NCBI GenBank assembly: GCA_029532625.1
Contig: JARFXM010000006.1
Coordinates: 3,038,001 to 3,102,000 of the forward strand
Reading direction: 5' to 3'
Length of the DNA stretch: 64,000 nucleotides
DNA from: Lomentospora prolificans
Taxonomy: Eukaryota; Ascomycota; Sordariomycetes; Microascales; Microascaceae
This document shows positions 32,833 through 45,000 of this stretch, one piece after another (positions within the stretch are counted from its first letter, which is position 1; each line of letters opens with the position of its first letter). The notes below the pieces were generated by a model. It was not told where the DNA came from. It did not search any database and saw nothing but the letters and a program-made list of their open reading frames with translations. The position numbers and the translations under genes were made by a program.

Positions 32833-34880
32833 TTTGATGGGTGGTAAAGGCGGGTTGGAGATGTCAGGTAAAAATGTTGGAATATGGTATGACGAGTGTT
32901 GCTGGCAACTTGATGTTGTATCGAGATTAGATGAGGTGGATCGGATGACAGCTGGGGCCCGATCGTCTTTTATATTAATCCGAGGATCAACAAGTCGTTC
33001 TCGGATGACAGCTGTACGTGGCTCGAGGATTATTCTGGAGAAGAGGATAAAAATATCCTACCTGATCCTCACCCGACGTTTCGGCTCCTGCGTGATGCGC
33101 AATCTTGACGGTCTCGGGGAAAACTGTTTCTTGGCGCTGTTTGTCGCCCTGTATCACCCGTCTCTATGCAGCTGGACAGTGGCCTCGTGTAGAATTCTTT
33201 GAGCAGGGCCTCACTAGTTGGGCGTGATTCCACGTCGTACTGTTCTACCCCCCTGGTTCTTTGATCCGGTCGAATGTCTCCCAAAAGCCAGGGACCTATC
33301 AATGCCAAGACTCCAAAGCACCAAAGGCCCCCCAAAAATTGATCAAAGTCCTACATCCGTTTCCTTCGATGGTGTCTTAGCGCGGGCAGTGTATAGCGCA
33401 GCCTATTCACGGACAGCTCATAAACTTATGACGCGGCACCCGACGACGATGGCAGCTTTTCATACTTGCTGCCTCGTCTTGGGAACGCCCTCTTACCGTT
33501 CGGAGGGGCCCTTCTTGGCATACCGCCACAAGCCACGATATCTGACGACGGGCCTACTCCTCGGCGCCATATCCCGGACGCCACCGAGGAAATTTTTTGG
33601 CGGATCTGCGGTCGATCGCTGGACAGCATTGGGCGGTTCTGTAATAATACTTGGACACGTCGATGGATGTTTGCTTTGTTTTTACGTCGCTGGCTGTGCT
33701 GTCGTGGCACCGGAACCCAGGCCACGCACCAGGGTGTCACGGATGGCTGGCTTCTTGGTCTCCACATGTTTAGTTGGACTGGGTATTGACCGGCCAGACT
33801 TCTGCGCCATTGAAATAAGCTTGCTCATGCCTATTCTCAACAGCATGGTGCATTTTTAGATCCACCAGAGCAACTAGAAGGACGGAGAAAATTACCTTTT
33901 CCTTAGAGAGCGGTTTGGTCCTCAGCGTCGCAACCCGGAGAGTGTTGGAGGGCAGCCACAGGGTAATGTGGGCTGACATGCAGGGGCGCCGAACTGGGAA
34001 ATGGGGCATGCGACATGAAATGACGGATCGGTATGACGGACCTTCTTCGGCATTGATACAAGCTACCTGGATATGGCTACGGCGTATGTGCATGGAATTG
34101 ATCTTCACGTCATGAGAAGGAAGATTAATCAAGCGGGATCCGTTCTGGGGGTCCCGCGATAAAGCTGGTTCGATTGCCAAGTGGATGGACGGTGGAGGCT
34201 GGGGCTTGGGGCTTGATGCTCTAAAAGCTATTGAATGGATCAGAGCTCGAACGGTTTTAGCGGGTTTCGTAATTCGTGGCTTGGAGATTTGGGGCTTGCA
34301 GGATACGGTGCTTGGCAAAGCATCTGCATCTTGGAAGCCTGTAGGACTTGGGCGCCAACTGCGATCCAGTTGGGCTCTTGGCGAGATGAAAATCAGGTGA
34401 GGATTATCCCAGTCTTAAGAGTGGTTAGTTTTAAAAAAGAATGAATGGATGGTTCAGGACCCAGAGGCTTCAGGATGCATCGCCAGCCAAGTTCCTGGTT
34501 CGACATTCGTCATGGCACGGTGTGTGAAACGTGGAGACGCATTAAGTGATTTGATTCGTCGTATTTGTGCTGCGCCTTGATGGCAGCTTCATCGATAACA
34601 TAAAACAAAGAGCTCGCTCTCTTAGCAATAGCCCGAAATAATTCCAATACATGTTCTGGCCTGGTGGGCATCATAGGAGCTTGGCTCGTATTCTCGTACA
34701 TCGTGACCCGTTGCATCCCATCTCAAGTTGATGGGCATCATCAATTGATAGCATTGCGTTACTACGCACTAAAACTTCCCCAGCGCCCTCTCTCCGGTCA
34801 TCGTAAAGCTTGACTCGTGTCGGCATCAAGCTGGCTTAGCTGGCGGCCTGTCTGCCAAGACTGATGTGGCTGGGAGCCAT
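32833..34880. other. long intergenic stretch, no supported gene
   Basis: Two 180-210-codon frames overlap on opposite strands (33218-33859 and 33770-34318). Neither has a domain, a signal peptide or intron-supported structure. I see no other feature. Confidence 0.45.
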
Positions 34881-35257
34881 TTAGGTGGTAAGTGGTTCGT
34901 ATCCAGCACCAGTCTTGTGGGCATCACGGTTGGAGAACAGATAGTAAATGACCATGCCAACGATAGGGAACAGGAAGACGACCAGACACCAAATGATCTT
35001 TGACGAGGGCGGGCGGTTGGACTTGAGGACCTCGACTGGATGATTGTTAATGCCGTCCTACCTTGGGACGCTGGAGAAGAGCTGTCTAGGATATTAGACT
35101 TACTGAAGACAATGATATCCAGGATCAAAACGATGAGCCCAATGATTCCACCGCCGGTGCCGTACTGCCAGGCGTTGCCGTGATCGGCCGCCTCAATGGG
35201 TGCAGCAAAAGCGAAGCTCGCGAGGAGCAACTGGAGGAGGAGGGTGAACTGGAGCAT
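34881..35257 (-). CDS. small PLDc_N-like membrane protein
   Basis: Two exons (35257-35104, 35035-34881; donor GTAAGT, acceptor TCCAG) give 102 residues. A signal peptide (MLQFTLLLQLLLASFAFA) is followed by two membrane helices (GGIIGLIVLILDIIVFIEVL and IIWCLVVFLFPIVGMVIYYLF). A polar link RPPSSK and a short tail (SNRDAHKTGAGYEPLTT) complete it. The helix pair with the intervening S-x-x-x-K-x-x-W block matches the PLDc_N (phospholipase D-nuclease N-terminal) family, which is tiny membrane proteins of unknown role. Retaining the intron would replace the second helix with unrelated sequence, so the spliced form is clearly right. Confidence 0.85.
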
Positions 35258-36314
35258 TTTAGGCGACTGATTATTCTTATCTGATGATAATATTTCCGTC
35301 GTGGATGAAATTTCAAAGAATAGTAGAAATCGTCAAGAACACTGAAAACGTAAATGAGGAGAAGACTAGGCAGACGAATATATTCAAAGGAAATCTCGGT
35401 TCACGCGGGGCGCATCTGACGTGACGTCATCCGCCACGCTGACGCAAGGATACGATAGCCAGCCAGGTGACACGCTGCTTGTTATTAAGCAAAGCGCACC
35501 ACACTGAAGAGATGGGCAAGAGCACCCCGCATTCCTATAGGCTGACTCTTGTTGGTGGATATCCCCTCGCGCCGCCACCATTTAACCCACTGGGATCCTG
35601 CCAACCTGCCTTGGGAATCGAAATGCCGTATGCATGATGTAGTGATGGATTTTAGGGGGAGCCGATCGTCGAATCGTGCTGTGGTTGGCGCTGGGAACGA
35701 ACAGACGAGCTGGAGGTAGCTCGGTCCTGTCCTAGCGTTATTGGATGAGCGGAATTCTCCATGTTTACGCGTGGATCTCATGTGCCAACATCAAATCATA
35801 ATTGCCGAAATCGGGTGATGTTGGAAATGGCGAAGCTCAGGTGGCCAGAGCTTCAGCAGGAATTCAAAGAAATATTTTCCATCGACATATTGGATACAGC
35901 CGATTTATTAGCACTGGACCTCTAAATGTATCATATTGCTTGAAAGGAAAGAGCAGGCGCTTTCCGACTCGGAGTGAGTGCTGTCCTTGAAAGCAGGAGC
36001 ATTTGAATCAATCGATGCTAGGTTTTCACTAGCAGCCACCCCACTGGCTATTGGGGGTTTAGCGTCCTAAATGACATCCCATGCTGGCTGCGGGAATGAC
36101 ACATATGACTAATCACAGGCCTCAGTCGGGGTCAAGGAGTCCTGGCCGCCGAAGAGTTCGCGCGGAGACTTCCAGCAGCGCAACACTTCGTATTCGGGCC
36201 AAGGTCTCACTTTCGCTTTCAGACAGGTTGAACGACAGGTGAGTGCTTATGTACCACACGTCCTACTCTATGATTGCCAAAGTCAGCTCATAGAACGCCG
36301 GATAGGCCGCCAGC
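35258..36314. other. intergenic, no gene recognised
   Basis: Divergent promoter space between the PLDc_N-like gene and the SGNH gene. Short frames only. Confidence 0.5.
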
Positions 36315-37031
36315 ATGCCGCTGCGATTGCTACCCCTGGGTGCCTCCATCACCTTCGGCAGCGGGTCTACAGACGGCAATGGCTTTCGCAAACACCTTCG
36401 TGATATGCTGATCGCCGATGGCCACGCCGTACGTATGGTCGGATCACTCCAGGCTGGTACCATGCAGAACAACGACAATGAGGGGTGGAGGGGTTACAGG
36501 ATCGACCAAATTGAAGAAAAAGGGAGGGAATCCGCTGCCAAATACCTACCGAATATCATTACGATTCAAGCTGGCACCAACGACTGCATAAGTGGTTACG
36601 ATATTGATCATGTAGGGGAACGTTTGCGCCGCATGCTTGAGCTTCTGTGGAGGATCTGTCCCGGCAGCACACTTGTTCTCTCGACCTTGCCGGTCAACTC
36701 GTCGAGTCCATACGTTGAGCCTCGTGTCCGTCGCGCCAACGACCAGATTCGATACCTTTGGAAGCACTATGCGGATCAAGGAAGAAGAATCGTTCTTGCG
36801 GACATGCACGGGCTAGATGGTCCGCAGCTCTCTGATCTGGTGGATGGGACCCACCCTAACGATGAAGGGTACCTGAAGATGGCTAGAATTTGGCATAGGG
36901 CGATTCTAGAAGCCGAAGCTAGGGGCTTCCTTAGGCAAGACAAGTGGGACGAGGAGGCGGAGAGTGAGGGGAAAGGTGGACTGCCGAGCATTTTGAGTGC
37001 CTTGACGAGTTTTATTGGTCACTGTAGGTAG
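36315..37031 (+). CDS. SGNH/GDSL hydrolase, CE3-like
   Basis: A single exon of 238 residues with ATG at 36315. The SGNH blocks are block I LPLGASIT with nucleophile Ser11, a block II Gly (GWRGYRID), block III IQAGTND with Asn89, and block V LVDGTHPNDEGY with Asp177 and His180. That order and spacing resembles carbohydrate-esterase family 3 (acetyl xylan esterase) more than lipases. There is no signal peptide from this start, so it is either intracellular or an upstream exon is missing; the 5' flank offers no obvious one. It ends only 119 bp from the end of the convergent GH1 gene. Confidence 0.85.
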   Translation: MPLRLLPLGASITFGSGSTDGNGFRKHLRDMLIADGHAVRMVGSLQAGTMQNNDNEGWRGYRIDQIEEKGRESAAKYLPNIITIQAGTNDCISGYDIDHVGERLRRMLELLWRICPGSTLVLSTLPVNSSSPYVEPRVRRANDQIRYLWKHYADQGRRIVLADMHGLDGPQLSDLVDGTHPNDEGYLKMARIWHRAILEAEARGFLRQDKWDEEAESEGKGGLPSILSALTSFIGHCR

Positions 37032-37150
37032 GATTGTAAATACTGCTGACAGCGTTGGGTTCCTCTTGCCCTGTGGAAACTTGGACAGATAATAATAGTA
37101 TCTACGGTGTATTGTACTAGCACCATCTCTAAATCCACCTTTACCTTGTA

Positions 37151-38729
37151 TTATTCTTTATCTCCCATGCCACGACGGGTTTGCATCGTTTCCTTAAGGA
37201 ACCACGCTGACTGCTTGGGGGTGCGAACTAGAGTGTCATAGTCAACATGCGTAATGCCGAAACGTATGCTATACCCAGCCGACCACTCTTTATTATTATG
37301 TAGAAAGTTAGTGGCCCATCGCGTTTGAGCATATGAAAGAGGTCGATATCAACTCACCATAGTTGTCCATCAAACTCCACGCGAAGTATCCTTTGACAAT
37401 GACCCCATCCTCGTAGATGGCTTCGGAAATAGAATTCAAATACGTTGCAAAGTAGTGCATCCGAAAATGATCGGCGACAGCTTCTTCCTTGTTCATGTTT
37501 TTCTCACCAGGACACGGGCATCCGTTTTCTGTTACGTAGATTGGCCTGCTATACCGTGTCCACACCCACTTGAGCAATTTGCGAAACTGTTTAGGGGTAG
37601 CTCGCAGCCAAAAGACACCGGAAAGAGGGCCGATTTCGTGACCGGCAGAGTTAACCGGTGACTCCTCGACGTTTCCTGTAAAGTCGTCTTCTGCAGGAGC
37701 CTCAGATCTCGCCCGCGCGTATTGCGATGTGTAGTGATTCATGCCGTAAAAGGTATTCAAGTGCGCGGTTCGCTCGAGTAGGTTCCTTTCATCCTCCGTA
37801 AAAGTTGGAAGCCTAGAGCCAAGGCGCCGTCTCATGGAGAGCGGATAGTTGGCACCGAGGTAGATTGGGTCGGCGAACCAGCCAATGTAAAATTCCATCC
37901 TACGTTGGGCCGCGTCACGATCAGCTTCGCTTTCGGGGTTGTACGGCTCGTAGTAGTCGCCGTTGAGAACGATGGAGATTTCACCCTGCTGCTCGTCTTT
38001 GAACTCTTTGGCGTATATTTCGACGGCTGCAGCGTGGGAAACGATGATACTGTGTCCCGCTCTCCAGGGCTCTGTTTTGGTGTCGAACCCGTCGGCTGCG
38101 TTGTGGCCAGGAGCTAAAAAGCCAAGATTATAACCAAAAATGGAGATTATATAGGGTTCGTTGAAGGTCGCCCATCTCTTGACTCGATCTCCAAACCGGG
38201 AGAAGCAAATGCGCGCATAGTTTTCAAAGTCTGCCCGGAATTCAGCGGTGTCGAGAAACCCACCATATCTCTTCTCGAGCTCCAAGGGCAAATCCCAGTG
38301 GTACAGTGTAACGACAGGTTTTATTGCTTTCTCCAACAGGCGATCAATCAGGCGGTTGTAAAACGCTATGCCCTTCTCGTTCACCGGGTCGTCGCGTCCT
38401 CCTAGCGGGATAATACGCGACCAGCTAATTGAAAAGCGGTAGCAGTCGACGCCATATGAAGCTAGAAGGGCAACGTCCTCGTCGACGCGGTTGTAGTGAT
38501 CGCAGGCCACATCGCCGTTTTGGCCGCTTGTTCTACTAGGTTCCCTGTGGGAGTATTCATCCCAGATGGAGGGCCCTTTGCCATCTTGGTTAGCACCACC
38601 TTCGATCTGGTAGGCGGCGGTGGCGGCGCCGTATTCGAAATCGCGTGGTAGACGGCCTTCTTGGACGAGCTTGTGCGCCCCTGGAAGTACCGTGTTGGAT
38701 GTGGTGGACTCTTCTGTAGACAAGAACAT
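37151..38729 (-). CDS. GH1 beta-glucosidase
   Basis: Two exons (38729-37358, 37287-37151; donor GTGAGT, acceptor AAAG) give 502 residues. Glycoside hydrolase family 1 is clear. The N-terminal signature FEYGAATAAYQIEGG is present. The acid/base Glu191 lies in ATFNEP, the nucleophile Glu401 in IYVTENG, and the aglycone Trp in YFAWSLMDNYEWSAGYSIRFG, spanning the intron. There is no signal peptide, so this is likely an intracellular beta-glucosidase cleaving imported cellobiose or other beta-glucosides to glucose. It lies 311 bp downstream of a Zn2Cys6 regulator on the same strand, and convergent with an SGNH esterase. Confidence 0.94.
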
Positions 38730-39040
38730 TTTCGGAGGTAGGTGGACTGGAGAGTAAGACAGGGGAAGCTTGGGAATAGGGTAGGGGAGTTTAGACTATT
38801 ATAGAGATACTCCGAAGTAGGAGAAGTCCCCAAACCCAATGATAGAGCGTGCGTATTAGTTATACAACCCGCATACATTTAGCGAGGGCAGTATTGTTCC
38901 TTGCATTTGCTTTTGGCATTCAATAAACATCCAAGGTGCAGAGTTTAGTAATATAGGACGTAATTTGGATGGCCGAAGGAAATTGTTGTCTCACGGAGGA
39001 AGGAGACGGATTAAAGGAAAATTGTACCGGATCCACTTTG
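38730..39040. promoter_or_regulatory. presumed GH1 promoter / regulator 3' region
   Basis: A 311-bp gap between the regulator stop and the GH1 start. On the coding strand, the bases just before the start are pyrimidine-rich (CTTACTCTCC-type), common at fungal transcription starts. No confident operator was identified by eye. Confidence 0.4.
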
Positions 39041-41244
39041 CTATTCTCCGTATTCCGGGCGATCAGATGCTTTACTATCCAGCATGGCAAGAATGTGGGG
39101 AAATAAATCCCGGTACCTCGCAGCATCGCTGGCCAACGCATCGTCCGGTGGGCCATGCGCTAGCAGCTGGAGTATGGAAGCCCCAACAATGCGGATCTTC
39201 TCGGTACAAGCCTCCCCGTTGAGTCGGATGAGTTCGAGGCTAGATGTGTGTATGATGTATAAGAGGTCGCCCGCTATACGTAGCGTCTCGCGTATAAATG
39301 AGCGTGAGCTTGGGGGAGTGCTTGGCCATGGCGCTAGGAGCTGCGTCGGGGCTGTATCGACCGAGCGGGCGCCCGGGGTCGCCGCTAGATATGATGAAGG
39401 TGTTGTGGCGGTTGGGACGTACACTCCGGGAGTATGGCCCGCAGGTGACGGTGCATATGCGGTGGCTGTTTGTAGACAGTCTACGACTGGGTCGCGAAAG
39501 AGGATTGGGTGCTTGCGCAGGATAATCATCTTGAGGGCTTGGTATGAAATTTGTAAATTGGTTCTCTGGATACCGAGTGACCGGGGGACATGGGATTGCT
39601 CACTCACGTCCCCTGCAAACGCGAACCCCTCTACAGTGGGATCAAGCGAGTTGTGGAATCTGAGGACAAACGGTAGGTCGTCAAGACAAGTGCGGAACTT
39701 GGAATACACCGAGGCTAAGGGACGGAATTGATGGCTGGTCGCATCCAAGTGCTCAGACTCTGGAATTGTGAGCACTTCCTCTGCCGCACGCCAGAGGTCT
39801 TGGTTCGCATTGAACCCTGTCAAAAGTCCAACACTTTTCATCTGGCCATTTTCTTTCGAAATGTACGCCTTATCCTCGGGCGCGAACTCTTCCGAATACT
39901 TGGGTATCGTCACGCCCTGGAACAACTCTGCGCTGAGCCCGATTTGCTGTGACGCGAGGAACCCGGCAGACTTGTCCGCAGTGTACAATGCCCAAAAGGC
40001 GCGTCGACATAATTGGGCCTCTAGGTACGGCATTCCATCATATGACCGCTCATCGTACAGTTTCATCGATAAGGCGATGCGTATCGCCCCCCGGAAGATA
40101 TACCAAGAGGCCTTGATTTTCCCGGCCGCGTGAAGCCAAGCCGATTGCAGATTGCGGATAATGACAGACGAGCTCGTGGGGTGTTCAATATCTTCGTCCT
40201 CGTACGATGCTAAGGCTCTCCTGGATACGTGATAGATAGCCTCAGCTGCAGCCCAAGGGGCGCCGGACACGGAGACGGGTAGTACAGCTAGCGTGTAGGC
40301 ACAGGCGCATGTGAGGAGGGTAAATTCTTTGACGTCCCATCCTTCGTGGTCAGGGTGCTGTAGGCTATGGAGTGCGTGTTCCATGTGCGGTCGGTATAAG
40401 ACGGGGTATATGGGGTATATGTTGGAGTAGAAGAGGTCGATGCATGTTGTCAAGTAGGATGCGACGCTGCGCGTTTCCACACCTGCGGATGCGAGATCTT
40501 GCGCCAAACTCTGTAGTAGAATATCCGCATCATTACGCCTAAAACGCGGCTCACTAAAGACAGTGACTCCACAGCACTGAGTTGTCGCTTCGCCGCCCCT
40601 ATCGTCATTGGCGTCGCCTCGCTCGAGTTCTGGCTGCGCGAGGGTGGATGGCGCAACGGCGGTAGAAGAACTGGGTGATGGAACTCTAGGAGAGACTGGT
40701 TGGTCTAGGCCCGGAGATGAACGTGGTTGGTCCACCAAGTCAGATGGAGTGGCTGCTGAGGTTCGAGTTCCGCGAGCGTTCCTGATCTTTCTTCCCCGTT
40801 TCCGAATTGATCGTAGAGTCTGGCAGGCCACTCCGGAGTTTTCGCAGTTACTACACGATGGCTGTCTAGCATCACACTACCGTTCACAGAGCTATTAGGA
40901 CCATTCTGGGCATATTGTAAACTTGGCATTACCTTGATCTTTCTCTTACTGCAGAAGTCACAGCTTAGTGTCATGCGTTGGCCCCCAAGCCTGGTCTGCC
41001 TTGAGGAAAGAGGTGGAGTCGACCTCGAAGCTCCACCTGGACTCCGGTCTTGGACCCTGGCCGGCTCCTCTATCTCCTCCTGTGGCATATTTGGCGGAAT
41101 GGGCATCAGTCGAACGTTCTTTGGGTGGATATTCGCACGTGTATCGGGCGAGGCTCTGGCGGAAAAATATACAGGAGCAGTTTGAGAGGTGAGGAAGCGA
41201 AACGAAGACGGAAAATTGACACGGATAATAGAACATGGTGCCAT
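39041..41244 (-). CDS. Zn2Cys6 fungal transcription factor
   Basis: Two exons (41244-40933, 40876-39041; donor GTAATG, acceptor GGTAG) give 715 residues. The intron splits the zinc cluster. Spliced cysteines are C95, C98, C105, C112, C115 and C122, a perfect CX2CX6CX6CX2CX6C. A basic stretch (IRKRGRKIRNARG) follows. The fungal-specific transcription-factor domain (PF04082) occupies about 245-550, with CIDLFYSNIYPIYPVLY, SAWLHAAGKI, RRAFWALYTADK and similar helices. A possible further 42-nt in-phase intron (GTGAGT...TCCAG near 39600) is unusually short and left unspliced here. The start could instead be an internal Met before residue 60. Its position upstream of GH1 suggests, without proof, control of beta-glucoside use. 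Confidence 0.9.
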
Positions 41245-41566
41245 TCTTTGCTGCTAATCCCTTTTGGGTGCCGAGGCTTTAGGGTGCTCTGGTCTGCTCA
41301 TGCCAAGCTGCTTCGACGAGTTAGTGCCTGGAGCACTTGCAGGCCACCTGCCCCAAAATGCCTCCCTTCAGAATCCAGGGTGCTATGTAACCCTTCCTGC
41401 TGGCGTCTGCGACACCTTTGTTTCGGCGCTGACGGTTCTGGTGGCATGATGGAGAAAGCCAGCAGAAAAAAGGAAGAGATATTGAGACGAAGTAATCAAG
41501 AATATTTTTTCGCTCATAAACTTATGAAAAAAAAAATATGGAGCAGGTTTAGAACCGTACTGTAAC
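41245..41566. other. regulator promoter region
   Basis: About 320 bp between the regulator start and tRNA-Gln. Short frames here are fortuitous. Confidence 0.5.
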
Positions 41567-41648
41567 AGGTCCAACCAGGATTCGAACCTGGGCTTACGGA
41601 AATCTCCTCGTCAGAATCCGACGTCCTAACCAACTAGACCATTGGACC
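41567..41648 (-). tRNA. tRNA-Gln (CUG) with short intron
   Basis: On the minus strand the acceptor GGTCCAA pairs with TTGGACC. The D arm is GTCTAGTTGGTTAGGAC, and the T arm is CCAGG-TTCGAAT-CCTGG. The anticodon loop reads TT-CTG-A, followed by about nine extra bases before TTCCG, consistent with a very short intron after position 37. The discriminator is U, as in yeast tRNA-Gln. Pair 27-43 looks mismatched, so fold details are tentative. Confidence 0.78.
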
Positions 41649-42097
41649 TTGGGGCTCCAAGGAGCGTAAATCCACTGAAACAGCCAACTCCACCGCCGGT
41701 GGACTCCATCCATGGAAGGTACTAAGTTAAGTCCTTTTGCGACGCGATCGTTTTGCCTAGAACTTGTAGACCTACGCCCAACCGAAGAGGCTTAGAGATG
41801 TTTGCAACACACTTAGACACGAGCATGGCTGTTGGACTTGGAAGGACGGAATAAAATGAGATCAGTGACGTCTGCAAGTCACTTATTTCGGATTGGTCAT
41901 GGCCTCCAGGGTGATATTTTAATCTTAATTTAATCTCAATTGTTAGACAGGATTCTTAAGACATGGTGTGCTAAGCAAATGCTGAGATTAATCACACAAG
42001 TCAAAGTGCAAAGGGACGAAAGGACGGTGAGCTTAGGTATCCATCTTATCATAGTTGAAGAAATAGTCCCTAAAACACCCTCACCTAACACCGGATT
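41649..42097. other. intergenic, no gene recognised
   Basis: AT-rich stretch between tRNA-Gln and the end of the zinc-finger gene. Nothing recognised. Confidence 0.5.
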
Positions 42098-45000
42098 CTA
42101 TGCGCGTGCTCTATAGCGTGTTTGTAGGCGCGTAACGCGCTCGGTTACACTCTGTTCTATGCTTGTTACGACCTCTTCAGCTATTTTCTGAACCTCATTC
42201 TGGAAGTTGGCGTGGAAGTTGGGGTGCAAATTAGTGACACTGGTTTGCCGCATCCCCACGCTGTCTGGGCCCTTCGACACATCCATTTTGTTAATTGCTG
42301 GGACAATATAGCGGTCGAGGACTGTCCTAGAAGCGCTAGCGACATGTCTTATGGCGCCAAATGTACCCTGAATTCGAAGGGCAGTGGCAAAGATGGACTG
42401 TGTTTAGGTTAGTTTCTACTCTTAGATCCTTGTTGTATATCTAAAATACCTGTCGTGCTGCCTGGGATAGCGTGATCTTCATGACCACCTGCGTGTCATC
42501 ATGATATTGGATGCCTGAAGTTATTTTGTCGATAAGGTTCTGCGTAATATCCGTATCTAGACTGGACTTTATATCGCCCATAATCCCACCGAAAAATGTG
42601 ACAAGGTCCTGGATGTTTCCTTTCAATTCCTCGAGACGGCGCCCAGATTCCAGTAGCACCGTCAAAGTATCAGCCTCGGGGTGTGTTAGCCAGGGCATAA
42701 CGGGTTGATTTCGGGGCCTCACTCACCAGCTTATCCTGCAGGCCGTATAAACGCTCTACCTGGTATTCGGCCATGGACACGTTCACCGAGCCTAGTTTCG
42801 CTAAGTCTTCCGTAACTTCTTTAATCTGACGTCGGAGACTGGCCACATTATCCTTCGACTCCTCGAGCGCGCGCTTGGCGTCTTCGTGCTCTTCTTTCTC
42901 GAAGTCTGACTGTGCATATTGTCCTTGCTTTACGTGGGCTTGGGCCACCACGACCCTCGCTTCGGCATGGTATAATAGAAATCCCAAGCCGTACAGTAGC
43001 TCCACATGAGCGAGCTTGAATTCTTCGAGACCGACTGTTGTGCCCTTTAACCTCTCTAACGCCAACCTAATGTCATCGGCCCTCTCCTGCGTCGAGACTA
43101 TTGAAGTCATTATTTTTTGCCCCTGGCTGTTTCGCTAGTTTAGAGAAGCTCTTACCTCTTTGGTCAATGATCTTGTCTTTCAAGTTTTCAATAACCTTCT
43201 GCCAGTGCCCGAGCTCTTTCATCAGTTCCTGCATAAGTTCAAGACATTTCTCGAGCCTCCTCTGAGTAGCCTCCATCTCTGGTATCAGATGGACCTTTGC
43301 GTCATCAGGACCTTCAAGCATGTCAAGGATGATCTCGATCCAGCCACCATCCTGAGTCATTTGTGTCGCAGTGTCCTCGATAAAGCTCATTGTGGTCCGC
43401 GTTGTCAATAATGCAGCACCGCCAATATCGCTTCCATATTTTGGCTCGCTTGACGAGTCGAACCTTACTATTAGCTTTGCTTCATACTTTGAAGGTAGTA
43501 AGGGAAGGGGCGAAGTTTGGAGTGCGAAAGAAAACAAAGAAGTGAACCCACCGATCCGATACTCCAAGCAAGCTTGCTACCAAATCACGCGTCTCGAATG
43601 TGATTATCCCAGAGGCGGCTTTCGAATGAGCTACCCTATGGAGCCAAAACATAGCGTCTACTGCGGCAGCCATAGCCGCAAGAGCAACGCATCCTGGTGT
43701 ACCTGTAGCTTTCGACGTGGCCAATTCGACTATGGATTTTATATCATGCTGAACATTCGCAGATTTTTCTGCGCTTTCGTCGAGCTGCTCCGCATTAACA
43801 AGCCGGGCTTCACTGCCGGCTGGTGCTAGCTCCGTGGTTCCACGATCCGGTCCAGGGGTGTCGCTTTCTAGAGCAACGGCGGGCGAGATGACATTAGAAT
43901 CTGGTTCTGAACCCCCTGAGTCATCATGATCCGGGTCATCAAACGTGAGTGCACTCGACTAGACTTTGTGATTAGATAGACTCCTAATAGCAGATGCACG
44001 CAATTTGCGAGATTGGATTTCGGCAAACAGTACGCACCTTGGATTCGATTGTGTTCGATTGGACATGCTGAGCGCGGTTCGACTCGTTCTCCGATTTCTC
44101 CAGATCGCCGTCGCCCGCGTAGTCAGCCCTGGGTATGGCGAATAGTGCAAGGTGTTGGAGATGGCGCGATACGTGTGCCTTGAGCTGGACAGATGCCTTG
44201 CCGCATAAATTACATTCCGAAGATTTCATGGCAAGCGGCTGTTTGAACAGATCAACAAGGTTCTCCGTTTGGCTGCTAGATATACCGTGTTCTTTCGCCA
44301 TATGTTTTTGAAATTCCTTGTAGTTTGAATAGGCCGGATGGCCGTGTGAGTTACAGAAGAACTCCACCCTGTGGTTCTGCATCTCGTGCTCCCACCACTC
44401 TTTTCTAGTATCAAATAACTGTCCACCAAGGGGGCAGTTTGAAAATGTGCAAACGTACGGTAGGAGATCTTGCAGCACATGCTTCCTGTGAAGATGATGT
44501 TAGTAGGCTCGGATTTACAATCCTACTATTACTTCATATCAGGTTATCCCGACAGGATGCAGGACGCTTACCTCCATATTCTATCCTGGTTTTCACCCTG
44601 TATATGAATTGCGAGTCTGCAGTACCAGCATTCGAAACTTGACTTGAATTCGCCTTTGGAGTCTTTCGGGCGTTGAGGAACCGTTACAGGGCATTCGCGT
44701 GTAAATTCGCTGGCAGTGTCGGATGTGATCGATTCAGCGTCTTCAGCTAATGTTTCTAATGGTGCGAGCATTTGCATGATATTTGGTGTAAACGTGTGCT
44801 CGGGGGTCAGGGGTTCCAGTTTGAGGATTTTCTTGGTTGCTTCCGATAACTTTTCAGAACCAATGGGATGGTGGGGCCGGGTATCTACACTTTCAGCCGA
44901 ACGGCTTTGTGATACAGAAGCTTCCGTGGTCGCTGGGACGGGCCGTCTTATAATCTTTTGCAAATCTCGGTCTCGAATGCGTTCTTGATGGGCGCGTCTG

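Noticed and set aside
33218..34318. two overlapping frames of 213 and 182 codons on opposite strands
   Set aside because: Neither shows a domain, signal, intron structure or protein-like conservation; at most one could be real and neither is supported.
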